A DNA stretch of 64,000 nt, taken from positions 39,673 through 103,672 of the forward strand of contig NZ_SPEY01000071.1 in assembly GCF_009360615.1 (NCBI RefSeq), written 5' to 3'. Of the stretch, positions 42,302 through 54,430 are shown in pieces (position 1 is the stretch's first letter; each line of letters begins with the position of its first letter). The position numbers and the translations under genes were made by a program. Below the pieces are notes generated by a model. It was not told the origin of the DNA and did not search any database. It was given only the letters and a program-made list of their open reading frames with translations. The stretch is from Comamonas sp. GTDB lineage: Bacteria > Pseudomonadota > Gammaproteobacteria > Burkholderiales > Burkholderiaceae_C.

Positions 42302-42338
42302 CTTGTATACATTTTTCGGCTGATTCGATGTATACAAG
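42302..42338. promoter_or_regulatory. GntR-type double operator
   Basis: CTTGTATACA (42302-42311) and TGTATACAAG (42329-42338) form a perfect 10-base inverted repeat. Each half contains its own palindrome TGTATACA, which fits the T-x-G-T-x3-A-C-x-A pattern of FadR/FCD regulators. It lies between the GntR gene and the permease gene, 170 bases before the permease start. Confidence 0.75.
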
Positions 42339-42507
42339 ATGATATTCAAGCGTGACACTTGTTCTCTCATCTCCAAAGCATCGGAGTGCATGCAACGCGT
42401 CCAACCACGCTGGCGTGCCAATGCCACGTTGTCCAGGTGAGATGGAACAAATTGCCTGAGGAAAGCCGTTGCACCGGACACGTGGTTGCTCCCTACAAAG
42501 GCAATAA

Positions 42508-44040
42508 ATGAGAGACCTAGCAATCAACGAAGGCGGCCACTTCGCCCCCGGCCCGAGCACTGCAGCGCCAAAGCAGCATGAAACCCTGCCGACAGGGGTC
42601 TCACCCGAGCTCTACAACGCGGATCTGGCTCCCACCGCGAAAGAAGGTCGGTCCTGGGGGGCCTACAGCCTTTTCACCCTGTGGGTCAACGATGTACACA
42701 ACCTCGGCAATTACTCGTTTGCCATCGGCCTGTTTGCCCTGGGCTTCAGCGGCGGACAGATACTGACAGCGCTGCTGCTGGGTGCGGCATTTCTTTTCGC
42801 GCTTCTGAACCTGTCGGGCTTCATGGGCTGCAAGACAGGCGTGCCCTTCCCTGTGATGAGTCGAATCAGCTTCGGTACGCGCGGCGCTCAGATACCGGCG
42901 CTGATACGCGGCGGCGTGGCGATCGCCTGGTTTGGCATCCAGACCTATCTGGCCTCCAAGGTGCTCGACGTGCTGGTAGTGATGCTGCTGCCGCAATCGC
43001 AGCCCCTGACGGAGCAGACGCTGCTGGGGTTGCCGCTGCTGGGCTGGATCAGCTTCACGCTGCTCTGGGTCGTCCAGGTCGTCATCGCCTGCTGGGGCAT
43101 GGAGAGCATCCGCAAGTACGAGGCCTTCGCGGGCCCGGTGATCTTCATGACCTTTATTGCTCTAGCGGGCTGGATTCTCTACAGCTCGGGCGGGCAGTTG
43201 CACTGGTCGGCCCCCTCGGTTCAGGCCCAGGGTTCCAAGTGGGTGCAGATTCTCGGAGCCGCCTCGCTCTGGGTTGCTCTCTACGGCACCTTTGTGCTGA
43301 ATTTCTGCGATTTCACCCGGGGTACCACTTCGCGCAGCGCAGTGATCAAGGGCAATTTCTGGGGCATTCCCATCAACATGATGGTCTTCGGTCTGGTCGT
43401 CGTGATCCTGACCGGCGGCCAGCTTTCCATCGATGGCTCGCTCATCAACAGCCCCGTGGACATCATCCAGAAGATTCCCAGCAAGCCTCTGCTGATCCTG
43501 GCCAGCTTTGCGCTGATCATCCTGACCATTGCGGTGAACCTGATGGCGAACTTTGTGGCACCCGCGCTGGCTCTGACCAATCTGCTGCCCAGAAAGCTCA
43601 ACTTCCGCAAGGCCGCACTGGTCAGTGCCATTCTTGGCTTTGTCATCCTGCCCTGGAACCTGTACAGCTCGCCCGTGGTGATCGTGTATTTCCTCGGTGG
43701 TCTGGGCTCCCTGCTGGGGCCCCTGTTCGGCATCGTCATGGCCGATTACTGGCTGATCCGCAAGCAACGCGTGGATGTCGTGGCGCTCTACACCCAGCAT
43801 GCGAACGGCCCCTACCACTATCGCAACGGCTTCAACCCGAGGGCCATCCAGGCCTTGATTCCCTCAGCCCTGATCTCGCTGCTCTTCGCCTTTGTGCCCT
43901 ATCTCCAGTCCGTCTCCGCATTCTCCTGGTTCATTGCCGCAGGACTGGGGGCCTTCTTCTACTGGCTGGTCGCTCCCAAGGGACTGACCTACGCCGATCA
44001 GGATGGCGAAGCCATCGCGGTGGCCGCGGCCAGGCACTGA
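42508..44040 (+). CDS. NCS1-family nucleobase/hydantoin/thiamine permease
   Basis: A 510-residue inner-membrane transporter with about 12 spans. The NCS1 pattern includes LYNADLAPTAKEGRSWGAYSLFTLWVNDVHNLGNYSFA (substrate-site helix 1), FPVMSRISFGTRGAQIPALIRGGVAIAWFGIQT, NFCDFTRG and GILPWN-like ILPWNLYSS. The Trp and Asn residues of helix 1 that stack on the nucleobase in Mhp1 relatives appear as W..N here. It carries purine, pyrimidine, hydantoin or a related ring compound, driven by ions. No catabolic enzymes lie beside it, so the substrate stays open. The divergent GntR gene and operator indicate induction by a metabolite. Confidence 0.92.
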   Translation: MRDLAINEGGHFAPGPSTAAPKQHETLPTGVSPELYNADLAPTAKEGRSWGAYSLFTLWVNDVHNLGNYSFAIGLFALGFSGGQILTALLLGAAFLFALLNLSGFMGCKTGVPFPVMSRISFGTRGAQIPALIRGGVAIAWFGIQTYLASKVLDVLVVMLLPQSQPLTEQTLLGLPLLGWISFTLLWVVQVVIACWGMESIRKYEAFAGPVIFMTFIALAGWILYSSGGQLHWSAPSVQAQGSKWVQILGAASLWVALYGTFVLNFCDFTRGTTSRSAVIKGNFWGIPINMMVFGLVVVILTGGQLSIDGSLINSPVDIIQKIPSKPLLILASFALIILTIAVNLMANFVAPALALTNLLPRKLNFRKAALVSAILGFVILPWNLYSSPVVIVYFLGGLGSLLGPLFGIVMADYWLIRKQRVDVVALYTQHANGPYHYRNGFNPRAIQALIPSALISLLFAFVPYLQSVSAFSWFIAAGLGAFFYWLVAPKGLTYADQDGEAIAVAAARH

Positions 44041-44058
44041 AGCATCTCGCAGACACAG

Positions 44059-44088
44059 GAAAGGAGGCTCCCAGGCACCTCCTTTCTT
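44059..44088. terminator. Hairpin between permease and rng genes
   Basis: GAAAGGAGG pairs with CCTCCTTTC around a 10-base loop. T-runs are poor (ctttcttg), so it is a modest terminator between two convergent genes. Confidence 0.5.
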
Positions 44089-44131
44089 GCGGCACGCTCG
44101 AGTTCGCCGCTCTCGCGGCGCTACCTGCGCC

Positions 44132-45619
<1,488 letters not shown>

Positions 45620-45749
45620 TGACTGTCGTTCTTTCTTGATATGTCCTGGCGTTTGCTGCGCCCAGTGTGCGACGCACGCATGGCTGGCACAAGACAGCTG
45701 CCATGCAGACCTTCCCTGGGGGTCCGCGAGTGTCGATTGCGCCAATGGG

Positions 45750-46364
45750 TCAGAGCGGCCAGCCCAGCTGGCGCAACAACCCGGCCGTTTCGTAAACCGG
45801 CAGGCCCATGATGGCCGAATAGCTGCCACGAATCTCTGCAATATGTGCGGCCGCCCTGCCCTGTATGCCATAGGCGCCGGCCTTGCCCAAGGGCTCGCCG
45901 GTGAGCACATAGGCATCGATCTGTGCCTCGGTCATGGGCGCAAAGCGCACAGTGGACACCGACAGGGCCTGCAGACGCAGGGCTCCGCTTTGCAGCGCCA
46001 CGGCGGTCAGCACCTCATGCTCCCTCCCGCACAGCAGACGCAGAATGCGGCGCGCATCCCCGGCGTCTGCGGGCTTGCCCAGAATCTGCCGCCCCAAGGC
46101 CACGGTAGTGTCCGAGCACAGGATGGGCGCCGCCGGCAGAGCGCGCCGCACATGGCGGGCCACGGCCGCATCGAGCTTGCCGGCCGTCACGCGCTGCACA
46201 TAGTCACGGGGGTCTTCCCCGGCCCGCTCGGCCTCAATGGCCTCGGCATCCTCGGCGATATCGCCGGCCGCATTCGGCAGCAGCAATTGATGCGCCACGC
46301 CCAGTTGCTCGAGCAGCTGACGGCGGCGGGGACTTTGGGATGCAAGATAGAGGAATGGCGCCAT
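45750..46364 (-). CDS. maf: Maf-type nucleoside triphosphate pyrophosphatase
   Basis: A 204-residue Maf protein, YhdE-like. The nucleotide-binding N-terminus [15 protein letters not shown], the catalytic [21 protein letters not shown] and the later [13 protein letters not shown] are all present. It hydrolyses dTTP/UTP or modified nucleotides to monophosphates, a house-cleaning role that also affects septation when overproduced. It stands between rlmH and rng in the conserved order, 110 bases after rlmH, with a copy of the palindromic repeat in that gap. Confidence 0.93.
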   Translation of the reverse strand: MAPFLYLASQSPRRRQLLEQLGVAHQLLLPNAAGDIAEDAEAIEAERAGEDPRDYVQRVTAGKLDAAVARHVRRALPAAPILCSDTTVALGRQILGKPADAGDARRILRLLCGREHEVLTAVALQSGALRLQALSVSTVRFAPMTEAQIDAYVLTGEPLGKAGAYGIQGRAAAHIAEIRGSYSAIMGLPVYETAGLLRQLGWPL

Positions 46365-46375
46365 GATTCTGATTA

Positions 46376-46431
46376 AAAAATGCCTCTAGCGCCCATACAT
46401 CAAGCGCCATAGGCTATCAAAATCATAGTAT
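46376..46431. repeat. Copy of the palindromic intergenic repeat
   Basis: Segment aaaaatgcctctagcgcccatacatcaagcgccataggctatcaaaatcat pairs agcctctagcgc with gcgc...aggct. It is the clearest copy of the dispersed element, placed between rlmH and maf. Confidence 0.55.
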
Positions 46432-46474
46432 CACGCACTGCGCGAAATTGCACGCAGCCTCCGATCGCAAGCGC

Positions 46475-46942
46475 CTATTCGCGGTGATAGGGATGACCGG
46501 CATTGACCGACCAGGCGCGGTAGAGCTGCTCTATCAACAGCACGCGCACCATGGCATGCGGCAGGGTCAGGTCGGAGAGACGGATGCGCTCGTGTGCCGC
46601 AGCCTTGAACTCGGGGTCCAGCCCGTCGGGGCCGCCGATGACCAGGGCCACGTCGTCGCTCTCGAGCTGCCAGCCCTTGAGGCGCTGCGCCAGCGCCTTG
46701 GTGGTCAGATTGGTGCCACGCTCGTCGAGCACCACGATGCGGGTGCCTCTGGGGATGGCGGCCTCGATACGCTTGCGCTCTGCCGCATACAGGGTCTCCA
46801 GCGTCTTGGAGCCGCGCGGCTCCGTCTTGACGGCCTTGAGTTCGACCTTGAGTTCGGGCGGAAAGCGCTTGGCGTAATCGTCGTAGGCGGTCTGTGCCCA
46901 GTCGGGCACATGCAGACCTACGGCCACGATGGTCAGCTTCAT
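46475..46942 (-). CDS. rlmH: 23S rRNA (pseudouridine1915-N3)-methyltransferase
   Basis: A 155-residue SPOUT methyltransferase that modifies Psi1915 in helix 69 of 23S rRNA. Segments are [46 protein letters not shown], the cofactor knot [46 protein letters not shown] and the C-terminal NAGHPYHRE. The start codon directly abuts the rsfS stop (no gap), so it is translationally coupled. Confidence 0.96.
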   Translation of the reverse strand: MKLTIVAVGLHVPDWAQTAYDDYAKRFPPELKVELKAVKTEPRGSKTLETLYAAERKRIEAAIPRGTRIVVLDERGTNLTTKALAQRLKGWQLESDDVALVIGGPDGLDPEFKAAAHERIRLSDLTLPHAMVRVLLIEQLYRAWSVNAGHPYHRE

Positions 46943-47605
46943 TTAGGCCTTGGCGCGGGGAGCACGCTTGGCGGCGGGTTTGGCAGCAGCCGGCTTGGCC
47001 GTACGAGGAGTGCTGGGCTTGACGACCACGGTCTTGACCGTCTTGGCAGCGGGCTTCTTGGCCGCTGGCTTGGCACCGGCGGCTGTCTTGGCGGCGGGCT
47101 TCTTGGCCGCAGCCTTCTTGGCCGCAGGCTTTTTCTCGACCACGGTGTTTTCCGCTGCGGCCTTGTCCACGGCCTGCCGGGCTGCCAGTTTCTTGGCGGC
47201 CACTTCGGCGGGCTTGGGCTTGGCCGCACCGATCTTCATGCGCACCGGTGTCTCGCCCCAGATTTCTTCCAGGCGGTAGTACTGGCGAATGGCCGGCTGC
47301 ATGATGTGGCAGACCACCGAGCCGCAGTCCACGATGATCCATTCGCCGTTTTGCTCGCCTTCCTGACGGGGCACGGGAAACCCGGCTTCCTTGACGGCTT
47401 CGCGCACACTGGAGGCAAGTGCCTTGGTCTGGCGGTTGGACGTGCCCGAGGCCACGATCACGCGCTCGAACAGCGGGGACAGCGCTTCGGTGTTGAACAC
47501 CTGGATGTCGTGGGCCTTGACGTCTTCGAGGCCGTCAACAATGGCGCGCTGGAGTTTGGTGACGTCGCGCTTGGCTGCGGAATCCGATTTGGTGGAGGTG
47601 GTCAT
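46943..47605 (-). CDS. rsfS: Ribosome silencing factor RsfS with long basic tail
   Basis: A 220-residue protein, far longer than the usual 105-130. The RsfS/Iojap domain is about residues 10-128 (VDGLEDVKAHDIQVFNT, VASGTSNRQTKALASSVREA, WIIVDCGSVVCHIM and YYRLEEIWGETPVRM). It binds ribosomal protein uL14 and blocks subunit joining in starvation. Residues about 130-220 are a Lys/Ala/Pro-rich tail with repeated AAKKPAAK-type units, like histone H1-type tails, probably disordered and able to bind RNA or DNA. It lies directly before rlmH. The nadD gene that usually precedes rsfS in this order is not here. Confidence 0.94.
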   Translation of the reverse strand: MTTSTKSDSAAKRDVTKLQRAIVDGLEDVKAHDIQVFNTEALSPLFERVIVASGTSNRQTKALASSVREAVKEAGFPVPRQEGEQNGEWIIVDCGSVVCHIMQPAIRQYYRLEEIWGETPVRMKIGAAKPKPAEVAAKKLAARQAVDKAAAENTVVEKKPAAKKAAAKKPAAKTAAGAKPAAKKPAAKTVKTVVVKPSTPRTAKPAAAKPAAKRAPRAKA

Positions 47606-47854
47606 CAGGCGATGGAATCAGTAAATGATGGGATCAATATAGCGTGTGCGGCCCCACACCCGTATCAGGGTTGGGTTGGCGAGGGCATCCAGACCGCCGG
47701 GGGCTGTGCGCTTCACGCATTGAAAAAGGTTGACGCGCCAGTCGATAGCGCGCATCCAGCTATGGAAATTATAGTTTTCTAAAAATTTCCCTGCTGACGG
47801 GGCCTTATGCCCCATCCGCAGGGGAGCGCAACCTGTGGGACGAGGGCCTGCGGG
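47606..47854 (-). promoter_or_regulatory. Gap between hemF and rsfS with a -10-like element
   Basis: No gene supported. On the - strand, aaacTATAATttcc at 47768-47773 is a good -10 hexamer, about 160 bases before the rsfS start, without a clear -35. A small hairpin ggggc-cttat-gcccc lies at 47798-47812 and may end hemF transcription. nadD is expected here in related genomes but no remnant is seen. Confidence 0.4.
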
Positions 47855-48808
47855 TCAGAGCCAGTCACGCCGAATCAGGAATTTCTCGAGCAGTTCACGC
47901 TCGGGGGTGCCGGGCGCATCCTCGCGCCGATAGCTCCAGTCCGCATGGGGCGGCATGGACAGCAGGATGGACTCCGTGCGACCGCCGGACTGCAGGCCGA
48001 AATGCGTGCCACGGTCCCAAACCAGGTTGAATTCCACATAGCGGCCACGGCGGTATCGCTGGAAATCCACCTGCTGCTGCGTGTACTCTGCATTCCGGCG
48101 CAGCTCCACGATGGGCAGATAGGCCTTCAGAAAGGCATCGCCCACCGAGCGCAGCATGGCAAAGCTCTGCTGCTGACCCAGCTCGCTGAAATCATCGAAG
48201 AAAATGCCGCCAATGCCGCGCTGCTCGTTGCGATGCTTGAGAAAGAAGTACTCGTCACACCATTGCTTGAAGCGTGGATAGAGCGCTTCGCCAAATGGCG
48301 ACAGCGCATCGCGGCAGCACTGGTGGAAATGAACGGCATCTTCCTCGAAGCCGTAGACCGGCGTCAGGTCCATGCCGCCGCCAAACCAGCAGGTCCTGGG
48401 CTGGTCCGAGTGGCCGGCCGAGATCATGCGCACATTCATGTGCACCGTGGGCACCAGGGGATTGCGCGGGTGAAACACCAGCGACACTCCCATGGCCTCG
48501 AACGGAGCCCCCGCCAGCTCGGGCCGGTGCTGCGTGGCCGAAGGCGGCAACTGCGGCCCACGCACATGCGAGAAGCCGCAGCCAGCGCGCTCGAACACGC
48601 GCCCGCCCTCCATGATCTTGGTGACGCCGTTGCCCTGCAGCTTCTCGCCCGGCTCCTTGTGCCAGGCATCCGCCAGAAAGCGCCCACCACCCTCGCCTTC
48701 GATCGCTTCCAGCGCCTCGGTGATGCGGGTCTGCAGACCCGTCAGGTACTCACGCACCTCGGCCGCAGGCAGCTGATCAGCCACAGAAGAGGAGGATGCC
48801 TGGATCAT
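47855..48808 (-). CDS. hemF: Oxygen-dependent coproporphyrinogen III oxidase
   Basis: A 317-residue HemF that oxidatively decarboxylates coproporphyrinogen III to protoporphyrinogen IX using O2. Family segments are [66 protein letters not shown] and [32 protein letters not shown], all with the conserved His and Arg residues. ATG 48808 shares one base with the purD stop (TGATG), so translation is coupled in the yebC-purD-hemF operon. Confidence 0.96.
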   Translation of the reverse strand: MIQASSSSVADQLPAAEVREYLTGLQTRITEALEAIEGEGGGRFLADAWHKEPGEKLQGNGVTKIMEGGRVFERAGCGFSHVRGPQLPPSATQHRPELAGAPFEAMGVSLVFHPRNPLVPTVHMNVRMISAGHSDQPRTCWFGGGMDLTPVYGFEEDAVHFHQCCRDALSPFGEALYPRFKQWCDEYFFLKHRNEQRGIGGIFFDDFSELGQQQSFAMLRSVGDAFLKAYLPIVELRRNAEYTQQQVDFQRYRRGRYVEFNLVWDRGTHFGLQSGGRTESILLSMPPHADWSYRREDAPGTPERELLEKFLIRRDWL

Positions 48809-50100
48809 CAGTCGGCCTTCTTGACAGCGCGGAAGCCGATGTCGCGGCGATACTGGGCTCCATCGAAATGGATGCCACGTGCCACGTCATACACCTTCTG
48901 CTGCGCCTGCTTGACACTGTCGGCCAGCACGGTCACACACAGCACGCGACCACCGCTGGTCACGGGCTGGCCGTCATCGCCCAGCTGGGTGCCGGCATGG
49001 AAGACCATGGCATCGTCGGCTGCAGCGGGCAGACCCGTGATGACATCGCCCTTGCGCGGATCTTCGGGATAGCCGGCAGCGGCCATGACCACGCCCAGTG
49101 CAGTGCGGCGATCCCATTGCAGCTCCAGCTGATCCAGCTTGCCTTCGCAGGCAGCCAGCATCACATCCACCAGATCGCTCTTCAGACGCATCATGATGGG
49201 CTGGGTTTCCGGATCGCCCATGCGGCAGTTGAACTCCAGCGTCTTGGGATGACCGGCCTTGTCGATCATCAGACCCGCGTACAGAAAGCCGGTGTAGGGC
49301 ACGCCGTCCTTTTCCATGCCACGGATGGTGGGCAGAATGATCTCGCGCATGGCGCGGGCATGTACATCGGCCGTCACCACGGGGGCAGGCGAATAAGCGC
49401 CCATGCCGCCGGTATTGGGCCCCTGGTCACCGTCCTTGAGGCGCTTGTGGTCCTGGCTGGTCGCCAGCGCCAGCACGTTCTTGCCGTCGCACAGCACGAT
49501 GAAGCTGGCTTCCTCGCCATCGAGGAATTCCTCGATCACGACGCGCGCACCGCCTTCGTTGTGTTGCACGCCGTATTTGTTGTCCACCAGCATGAAGTCC
49601 ACGGCATCGTGGGCCTCCTGCAGCGACATGGCAACCACCACGCCCTTGCCGGCCGCCAGGCCGTCGGCCTTGATGACGATGGGCGCACCGAGCCGGTCCA
49701 CATAGGCATGGGCCGCAACCGGGTCGGTGAAGGTTTCATATTGCGCCGTGGGAATGCTGTGGCGCGCCATGAAGTCCTTGGAGAAGGCCTTGGACGACTC
49801 CAGCTGGGCTGCCGTCTTGGTCGGACCGAAGACCTTGAGTCCGTGGGCACGGAACTCATCGACCACGCCGGCCGCCAGCGGAGCCTCGGGCCCGACCACC
49901 GTCACGGCAATCTTTTCGGCCTGGGCCCATTCGCGCAGAGCCTTCACATCGGTGATGTGGAGGTTTTCCAGCTTGCCGCCAGCCAAGGCGGTGCCACCGT
50001 TGCCGGGAGCCACATAGACCTTGGTCGCCTTGGGCGATTCGGCCAACTTCCACGCCAGAGCGTGCTCACGGCCACCGCCGCCAATCACAAGAATTTTCAT
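48808..50100 (-). CDS. purD: Phosphoribosylamine-glycine ligase
   Basis: A 430-residue GAR synthetase (ATP-grasp) of purine synthesis that joins glycine to phosphoribosylamine. It has [23 protein letters not shown] at the N-terminus, [20 protein letters not shown] in the ATP-grasp region, [19 protein letters not shown] and the metal-binding [23 protein letters not shown]. It overlaps the yebC stop by four bases (ATGA) and the hemF start by one. It is in the middle of the operon. Confidence 0.97.
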   Translation of the reverse strand: MKILVIGGGGREHALAWKLAESPKATKVYVAPGNGGTALAGGKLENLHITDVKALREWAQAEKIAVTVVGPEAPLAAGVVDEFRAHGLKVFGPTKTAAQLESSKAFSKDFMARHSIPTAQYETFTDPVAAHAYVDRLGAPIVIKADGLAAGKGVVVAMSLQEAHDAVDFMLVDNKYGVQHNEGGARVVIEEFLDGEEASFIVLCDGKNVLALATSQDHKRLKDGDQGPNTGGMGAYSPAPVVTADVHARAMREIILPTIRGMEKDGVPYTGFLYAGLMIDKAGHPKTLEFNCRMGDPETQPIMMRLKSDLVDVMLAACEGKLDQLELQWDRRTALGVVMAAAGYPEDPRKGDVITGLPAAADDAMVFHAGTQLGDDGQPVTSGGRVLCVTVLADSVKQAQQKVYDVARGIHFDGAQYRRDIGFRAVKKAD

Positions 50101-50816
50101 AGTTCTGCGTTGTGGTAGACGTCCTGAACGTCATCCAAGTCTTCAATCATGTCCAGCAGCTTCTGCATGCGAGCTGCATCATCGCCTTCGAGAGCGATTG
50201 TATTTTCGGGGCGCATGGTCACCTCGGCCATGTCGGCGGTAAAGCCGGCGGCCTGCAGTGCATCGCGCACGGTTTCAAAGTCGCCGGGGGCCGTCAGCAC
50301 CTCGATGCCACCTTCTTCATCGGTGATCACATCATCGGCACCGGCTTCCAGGGCGATCTCCATGACTCTTTCTTCGTCCGTGCCAGGGGCGAACATGATC
50401 TGACCCACATGCTTGAACTGGAAGGCCACCGAGCCTTCGGTCCCCATATTGCCGCCGTACTTGCTGAATGCGTGACGAACTTCGGCCACCGTGCGTACGC
50501 GATTGTCCGTCATTGTGTCCACGATGATGGCCGCACCGCCGATGCCATAGCCTTCATAACGGATTTCCTCATAGGTCACGCCGTCGAGGTTGCCCGTGGC
50601 CTTGTCGATGTTGCGCTTGATATTGTCGGCCGGCATGTTGGCCGCCTTGGCCTTGTCCACCGCCAGACGCAGACGCGGGTTGGCGCTCAGATCACCCCCA
50701 CCCTGGCGGGCGGCGACCATGATTTCGCGAATGATGCGCGTCCAGATGCGGCCACGTTTTTCATCCTGGCGACCCTTGCGGTGCTGGATGTTGGCCCATT
50801 TGCTGTGTCCTGCCAC
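50097..50816 (-). CDS. yebC: YebC/PmpR-family transcription/translation regulator
   Basis: A 239-residue YebC protein: [22 protein letters not shown] at the start, [30 protein letters not shown], then [39 protein letters not shown] and the C-terminal [15 protein letters not shown]. The start is GTG 50816 with AAAGGA upstream. Family members were described as DNA-binding regulators and more recently as factors helping ribosomes through proline-rich stretches. First gene of the yebC-purD-hemF operon. A second, YeeN-like paralogue begins at the right end of the window. Confidence 0.95.
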   Translation of the reverse strand: MAGHSKWANIQHRKGRQDEKRGRIWTRIIREIMVAARQGGGDLSANPRLRLAVDKAKAANMPADNIKRNIDKATGNLDGVTYEEIRYEGYGIGGAAIIVDTMTDNRVRTVAEVRHAFSKYGGNMGTEGSVAFQFKHVGQIMFAPGTDEERVMEIALEAGADDVITDEEGGIEVLTAPGDFETVRDALQAAGFTADMAEVTMRPENTIALEGDDAARMQKLLDMIEDLDDVQDVYHNAEL

Positions 50817-50896
50817 AGGGAATCCTTTGATATTTGATTTAACCTAGCGGGAGCGATTTTACTTTTGACTGCATGCCCCCCCAGAGGAAACCCGAA

Positions 50897-52432
50897 ATGG
50901 CTTCACCCCTTTTGATTGCCCAGCACTCTGCCACAGAATGTGTCCTGCTGCCCGGACTGGCCAATCGGCATGGCCTGATCACCGGCGCCACCGGCACCGG
51001 CAAGACCGTCACGCTGCAGAAACTCGCCGAAAGCTTCTCGCAGATCGGCGTGCCGGTTTTCATGGCCGACGTCAAAGGCGACCTGAGCGGCATCAGCCAG
51101 GCAGGCAGGATCGAAGGCAAGCTGGCCGCCTCGCTCAAGGAACGGGGCCTGACCCTGCCACAGCCCCTTGCCTGCCCCGCCACGCTGTGGGATGTGTTCG
51201 GCGAGCAGGGTCACCCCGTGCGCGCCACGATCTCGGACATGGGCCCGCTGCTCATTGGCCGGATGCTGAATCTGAACGAGACCCAGATGGGTGTGCTCAA
51301 TCTGGTGTTCAAGATTGCCGACGACAACGGCATGCTGCTGCTGGATCTCAAGGACCTGCGTGCCATGCTGAACTTCGTGGGTGACAACGCCAAGCAGTTC
51401 ACCACCCAGTACGGCAACATCAGCTCGGCCAGCGTGGGAGCCATACAGCGCGGCCTGCTGACCATCGAAAGCCAGGGCGGAGACCGGTTCTTCGGCGAGC
51501 CCATGCTCGACATCAACGACCTGATGCAGACCGATGCCAACGGCATGGGTGTGATCAACGTGCTGGCGGCCGACAAGCTGATGAATGCGCCTCGCCTGTA
51601 CTCGACTTTTTTGCTCTGGCTTCTGTCCGAGCTGTTCGAGCAGTTGCCCGAAATCGGCGACCCCGAGAAGCCGAAACTGGTGTTTTTCTTTGACGAAGCC
51701 CACTTGCTGTTCAACGATGCGCCCAAGGTGCTGATCGAACGCATCGAACTGGTGGTGCGCCTGGTGCGCTCCAAGGGCGTGGGCGTGTACTTCGTCACCC
51801 AGAACCCTCTGGATGTGCCCGACAGCGTGCTCGGCCAGCTGGGCAACCGCGTGCAGCACGCCCTGCGCGCCTTCACGCCGCGCGACCAGAAGGCCGTGGC
51901 CTCGGCCGCCTCCACCATGCGCCCCAACCCGGGCCTGGATATCGCCGCAGCCATCACCGAGCTGGCTGTCGGCGAGGCCCTGATCAGCTTCCTCGACGAA
52001 AAAGGCCGACCCAGCGTGACCGAGCGCGTATTCGTGATTCCTCCCGGTAGCCAGCTCGGCCCCATCACGCCCGAGCAGCGCAAGGCGCTGATCGACGGAT
52101 CCCTGGTCGCCGGCGTCTACGAGAAAGCCGTGGACCGCGAATCGGCCTTCGAGATTTTGCGCGACCGCACAGCCAGCGCCGTGCCCGCAAGGCCCGGCGA
52201 CGCCCCTGCCGCAGCCGGAGCTGCCGCAGCGCCCCCGCCAAGCGGCGCCGCAGACGCCATGATCGACGGACTCAAGGAGCTGCTGTTCGGGCGCACCGGA
52301 CCGCGCGGCGGCCAGCACGACGGACTGGTACAGACCATGGCCAAGTCCACGGTACGCACCGTCGGCAACAGCCTGGGCAAGGAAATTCTGCGCGGCGTGC
52401 TGGGCGGCATTCTGGGCAACAAGAAACGCTGA
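50897..52432 (+). CDS. HerA-like ATPase (DUF853, YjgR-type)
   Basis: A 511-residue cytoplasmic ATPase of the HerA/FtsK fold. Walker A is GATGTGKT (30-37), preceded by the family start [10 protein letters not shown]...[12 protein letters not shown]. Walker B is [13 protein letters not shown], followed by [35 protein letters not shown]. The C-terminal quarter is a Pro/Ala linker and a Gly-rich helix ([19 protein letters not shown]). E. coli YjgR is the nearest known type; function is undetermined. ATG 50897 is preferred over one at 50873 because GAGGAAA lies at the right distance. It is divergent from yebC with 80 bases between, and a terminator follows. Confidence 0.9.
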   Translation: MASPLLIAQHSATECVLLPGLANRHGLITGATGTGKTVTLQKLAESFSQIGVPVFMADVKGDLSGISQAGRIEGKLAASLKERGLTLPQPLACPATLWDVFGEQGHPVRATISDMGPLLIGRMLNLNETQMGVLNLVFKIADDNGMLLLDLKDLRAMLNFVGDNAKQFTTQYGNISSASVGAIQRGLLTIESQGGDRFFGEPMLDINDLMQTDANGMGVINVLAADKLMNAPRLYSTFLLWLLSELFEQLPEIGDPEKPKLVFFFDEAHLLFNDAPKVLIERIELVVRLVRSKGVGVYFVTQNPLDVPDSVLGQLGNRVQHALRAFTPRDQKAVASAASTMRPNPGLDIAAAITELAVGEALISFLDEKGRPSVTERVFVIPPGSQLGPITPEQRKALIDGSLVAGVYEKAVDRESAFEILRDRTASAVPARPGDAPAAAGAAAAPPPSGAADAMIDGLKELLFGRTGPRGGQHDGLVQTMAKSTVRTVGNSLGKEILRGVLGGILGNKKR

Positions 52433-52455
52433 GAACGCGCTTGCTCCCCCTCTCC

Positions 52456-52480
52456 AGGCCTGCATCAGCAGGCCTTTTTT
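52456..52480 (+). terminator. Rho-independent terminator
   Basis: Perfect AGGCCTGC / GCAGGCCT stem around atca followed by six T, 24 bases after the HerA-like stop. Confidence 0.92.
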
Positions 52481-52683
52481 ACGGCCGCCAGGCAAAAAAA
52501 GCTCAAGGCCTTGGTCATTATGTCGATACATAATGAATCCAACTCCTGGTGCCTGCCGCCAGTCTCTTGGACAGGTGCTGTGCCTGAAGGCACAGCCTTC
52601 CTCCACGCTAACCACGCTGCGCGGCCATGCCGCAGACCTTCAGGACGCTACGGCCGTGCAGTGCTTTTGCAAGTTTTCAGCCA

Positions 52684-54258
52684 ATGCAATTCAATCAATG
52701 GCGTGTATCCACCAAGCTGTGGTGCACTTTGGGCGGGCTTCTGAGCATGATGCTGGCCGTCTCGCTATGGAACCAGCACTCGTCCACCCAGGCCCTGCAA
52801 GCCGGCATGCAGACCCTGGCCGACTATGACAATCGCATCAATCTCGCCGTGCAGTGGAAAGGCGCCACGGAGACCACGGGCGAACGTGTGCTCACCAGCA
52901 ATATGACCACCGACGACGTGCTGACCCAGCGCATGGACGAGCGGGTCAAAGAAGGCGTGGCCATCAACGGGGCGCTGCAGGCACAGGTCATCAAACTGGC
53001 TCAAAGCGATGCCGACAAGGCTGCCCTGCAGAAGATCGCAGCCGTGCGCGCTGAAGTCCTGGCGCTGAACAAGCAGGCACGCGAGATCAAGCTGACCGGC
53101 GATATCGACGCCATGCGCGACTTCATCCGCCTGCAGTATCTGGGCGCCATCGGCCGTTATGTCGATTCGCTGCAGGAGTTTGTGAAGCTGCAGGAGCAGC
53201 AGCGCGACGCCGCCAGCCTTCAGCTGCATCAGGAGCAGCAAAAAGCGATCTGGCTGTCCTGGGCGGTACAGGCCCTGGTGCTGACCGCCGCACTGGGCCT
53301 GGCGCTGGCCCTGACCCGCTCCATCACCCAGCCTTTGAATGAAGCCGTGGAGCTGACCCAGGCCATTGCACAGGGCGATCTCACGGTGACCGCCGGCAAC
53401 GGACGCCATGACGAATTCGGCCGCCTGCTGAACTCCGTCTCGACCATGGCGGCCCAGTTGCGCAGCCTGGTGAGCGATGTGCGCACCAGCGTGCACTCCA
53501 TCAGCACCGCCTCGGCCGAAATCGCCACCGGCAACCATGACCTGTCTGCACGCACCGAGCAGACGGCCGCCAATCTTGAGGAAACCGCAGCCAGCATGGA
53601 ACAGCTGACTGCCACCGTCGCCCAGGCCTCTGACACGGCCCGCCAGGCCAACCATCTGGCAGGCAATGCCGCACAGGTCGCCCAGCGCGGCGGCCATGTG
53701 GTGCAGTCCGTGGTCAGCAGCATGGGACGCATCAGCGACAGCGCGCACCGCATCTCCGACATCATCGGCGTGATCGACTCCATCGCCTTCCAGACCAATA
53801 TCCTGGCCCTCAACGCGGCAGTCGAGGCCGCACGCGCCGGCGAACAAGGCCGGGGCTTTGCCGTGGTCGCCGGCGAAGTGCGCGCCCTGGCCCACCGCAG
53901 TGCCGAGGCCGCCAAGGAGATCAAGGCGCTTATCACCACGTCCGTGGATGCCGCCCAGGAAGGCGCAGACCAGGTTTCCCAGGCGGGGCGCGTGATGGAG
54001 GAAATCGTCAGCAGCGTCGGCAAGGTCTCGGACATGATTGGCGAGATCAGCGCCTCCGCCATGGAGCAGCATGACGGCATCAGCCAGGTCAACCAGGCCG
54101 TGACCAACCTGGACCAGATGACGCAGCAGAATGCCGCCCTGGTCGAGGAATCCACGGCGGCCGCAGTCTCGCTGAGCGACCAGGCCCAGCGCCTGACCGG
54201 CATGGTGTCCGTGTTCAAGGTCCAGGCGGCAGACAAGGCGCCAGCCCTGGCGGCCTGA
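52684..54258 (+). CDS. Methyl-accepting chemotaxis protein
   Basis: A 524-residue transmembrane chemoreceptor. TM1 is about residues 12-30, the periplasmic ligand domain about 31-182 (helical, four-helix-bundle like), TM2 about 188-212 and HAMP about 213-265. The cytoplasmic signalling domain follows, with the hairpin tip [55 protein letters not shown]. Methylation-helix segments such as [21 protein letters not shown] flank it. There is no C-terminal NWETF-type pentapeptide for CheR. The start at 52684 ([12 protein letters not shown]) is preferred over an upstream one because it gives the normal short cytoplasmic n-region. The ligand is unknown. Confidence 0.93.
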   Translation: MQFNQWRVSTKLWCTLGGLLSMMLAVSLWNQHSSTQALQAGMQTLADYDNRINLAVQWKGATETTGERVLTSNMTTDDVLTQRMDERVKEGVAINGALQAQVIKLAQSDADKAALQKIAAVRAEVLALNKQAREIKLTGDIDAMRDFIRLQYLGAIGRYVDSLQEFVKLQEQQRDAASLQLHQEQQKAIWLSWAVQALVLTAALGLALALTRSITQPLNEAVELTQAIAQGDLTVTAGNGRHDEFGRLLNSVSTMAAQLRSLVSDVRTSVHSISTASAEIATGNHDLSARTEQTAANLEETAASMEQLTATVAQASDTARQANHLAGNAAQVAQRGGHVVQSVVSSMGRISDSAHRISDIIGVIDSIAFQTNILALNAAVEAARAGEQGRGFAVVAGEVRALAHRSAEAAKEIKALITTSVDAAQEGADQVSQAGRVMEEIVSSVGKVSDMIGEISASAMEQHDGISQVNQAVTNLDQMTQQNAALVEESTAAAVSLSDQAQRLTGMVSVFKVQAADKAPALAA

Positions 54259-54267
54259 ACGGCACGG

Positions 54268-54290
54268 CAGATGCAGGATTCGTGCATCTG
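54268..54290. terminator. Hairpin after the chemoreceptor gene
   Basis: CAGATGCA pairs with TGCATCTG around a seven-base loop, 9 bases after the chemoreceptor stop. A proper T-run is missing, so termination is only possible. Confidence 0.4.
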
Positions 54291-54430
54291 TCGTTCCACG
54301 CGCTTTTCTGCCGGGCGCTCCCTGACGCCCATGGGTCGGCGTTGGTGCCGCGGGTTTGACCCTAGCCGTTTTTCTGCCGGCAGTCGCGGGGGTGACTGGC
54401 CCCGTCGATGCCGCAGGACACCATGCCGGC

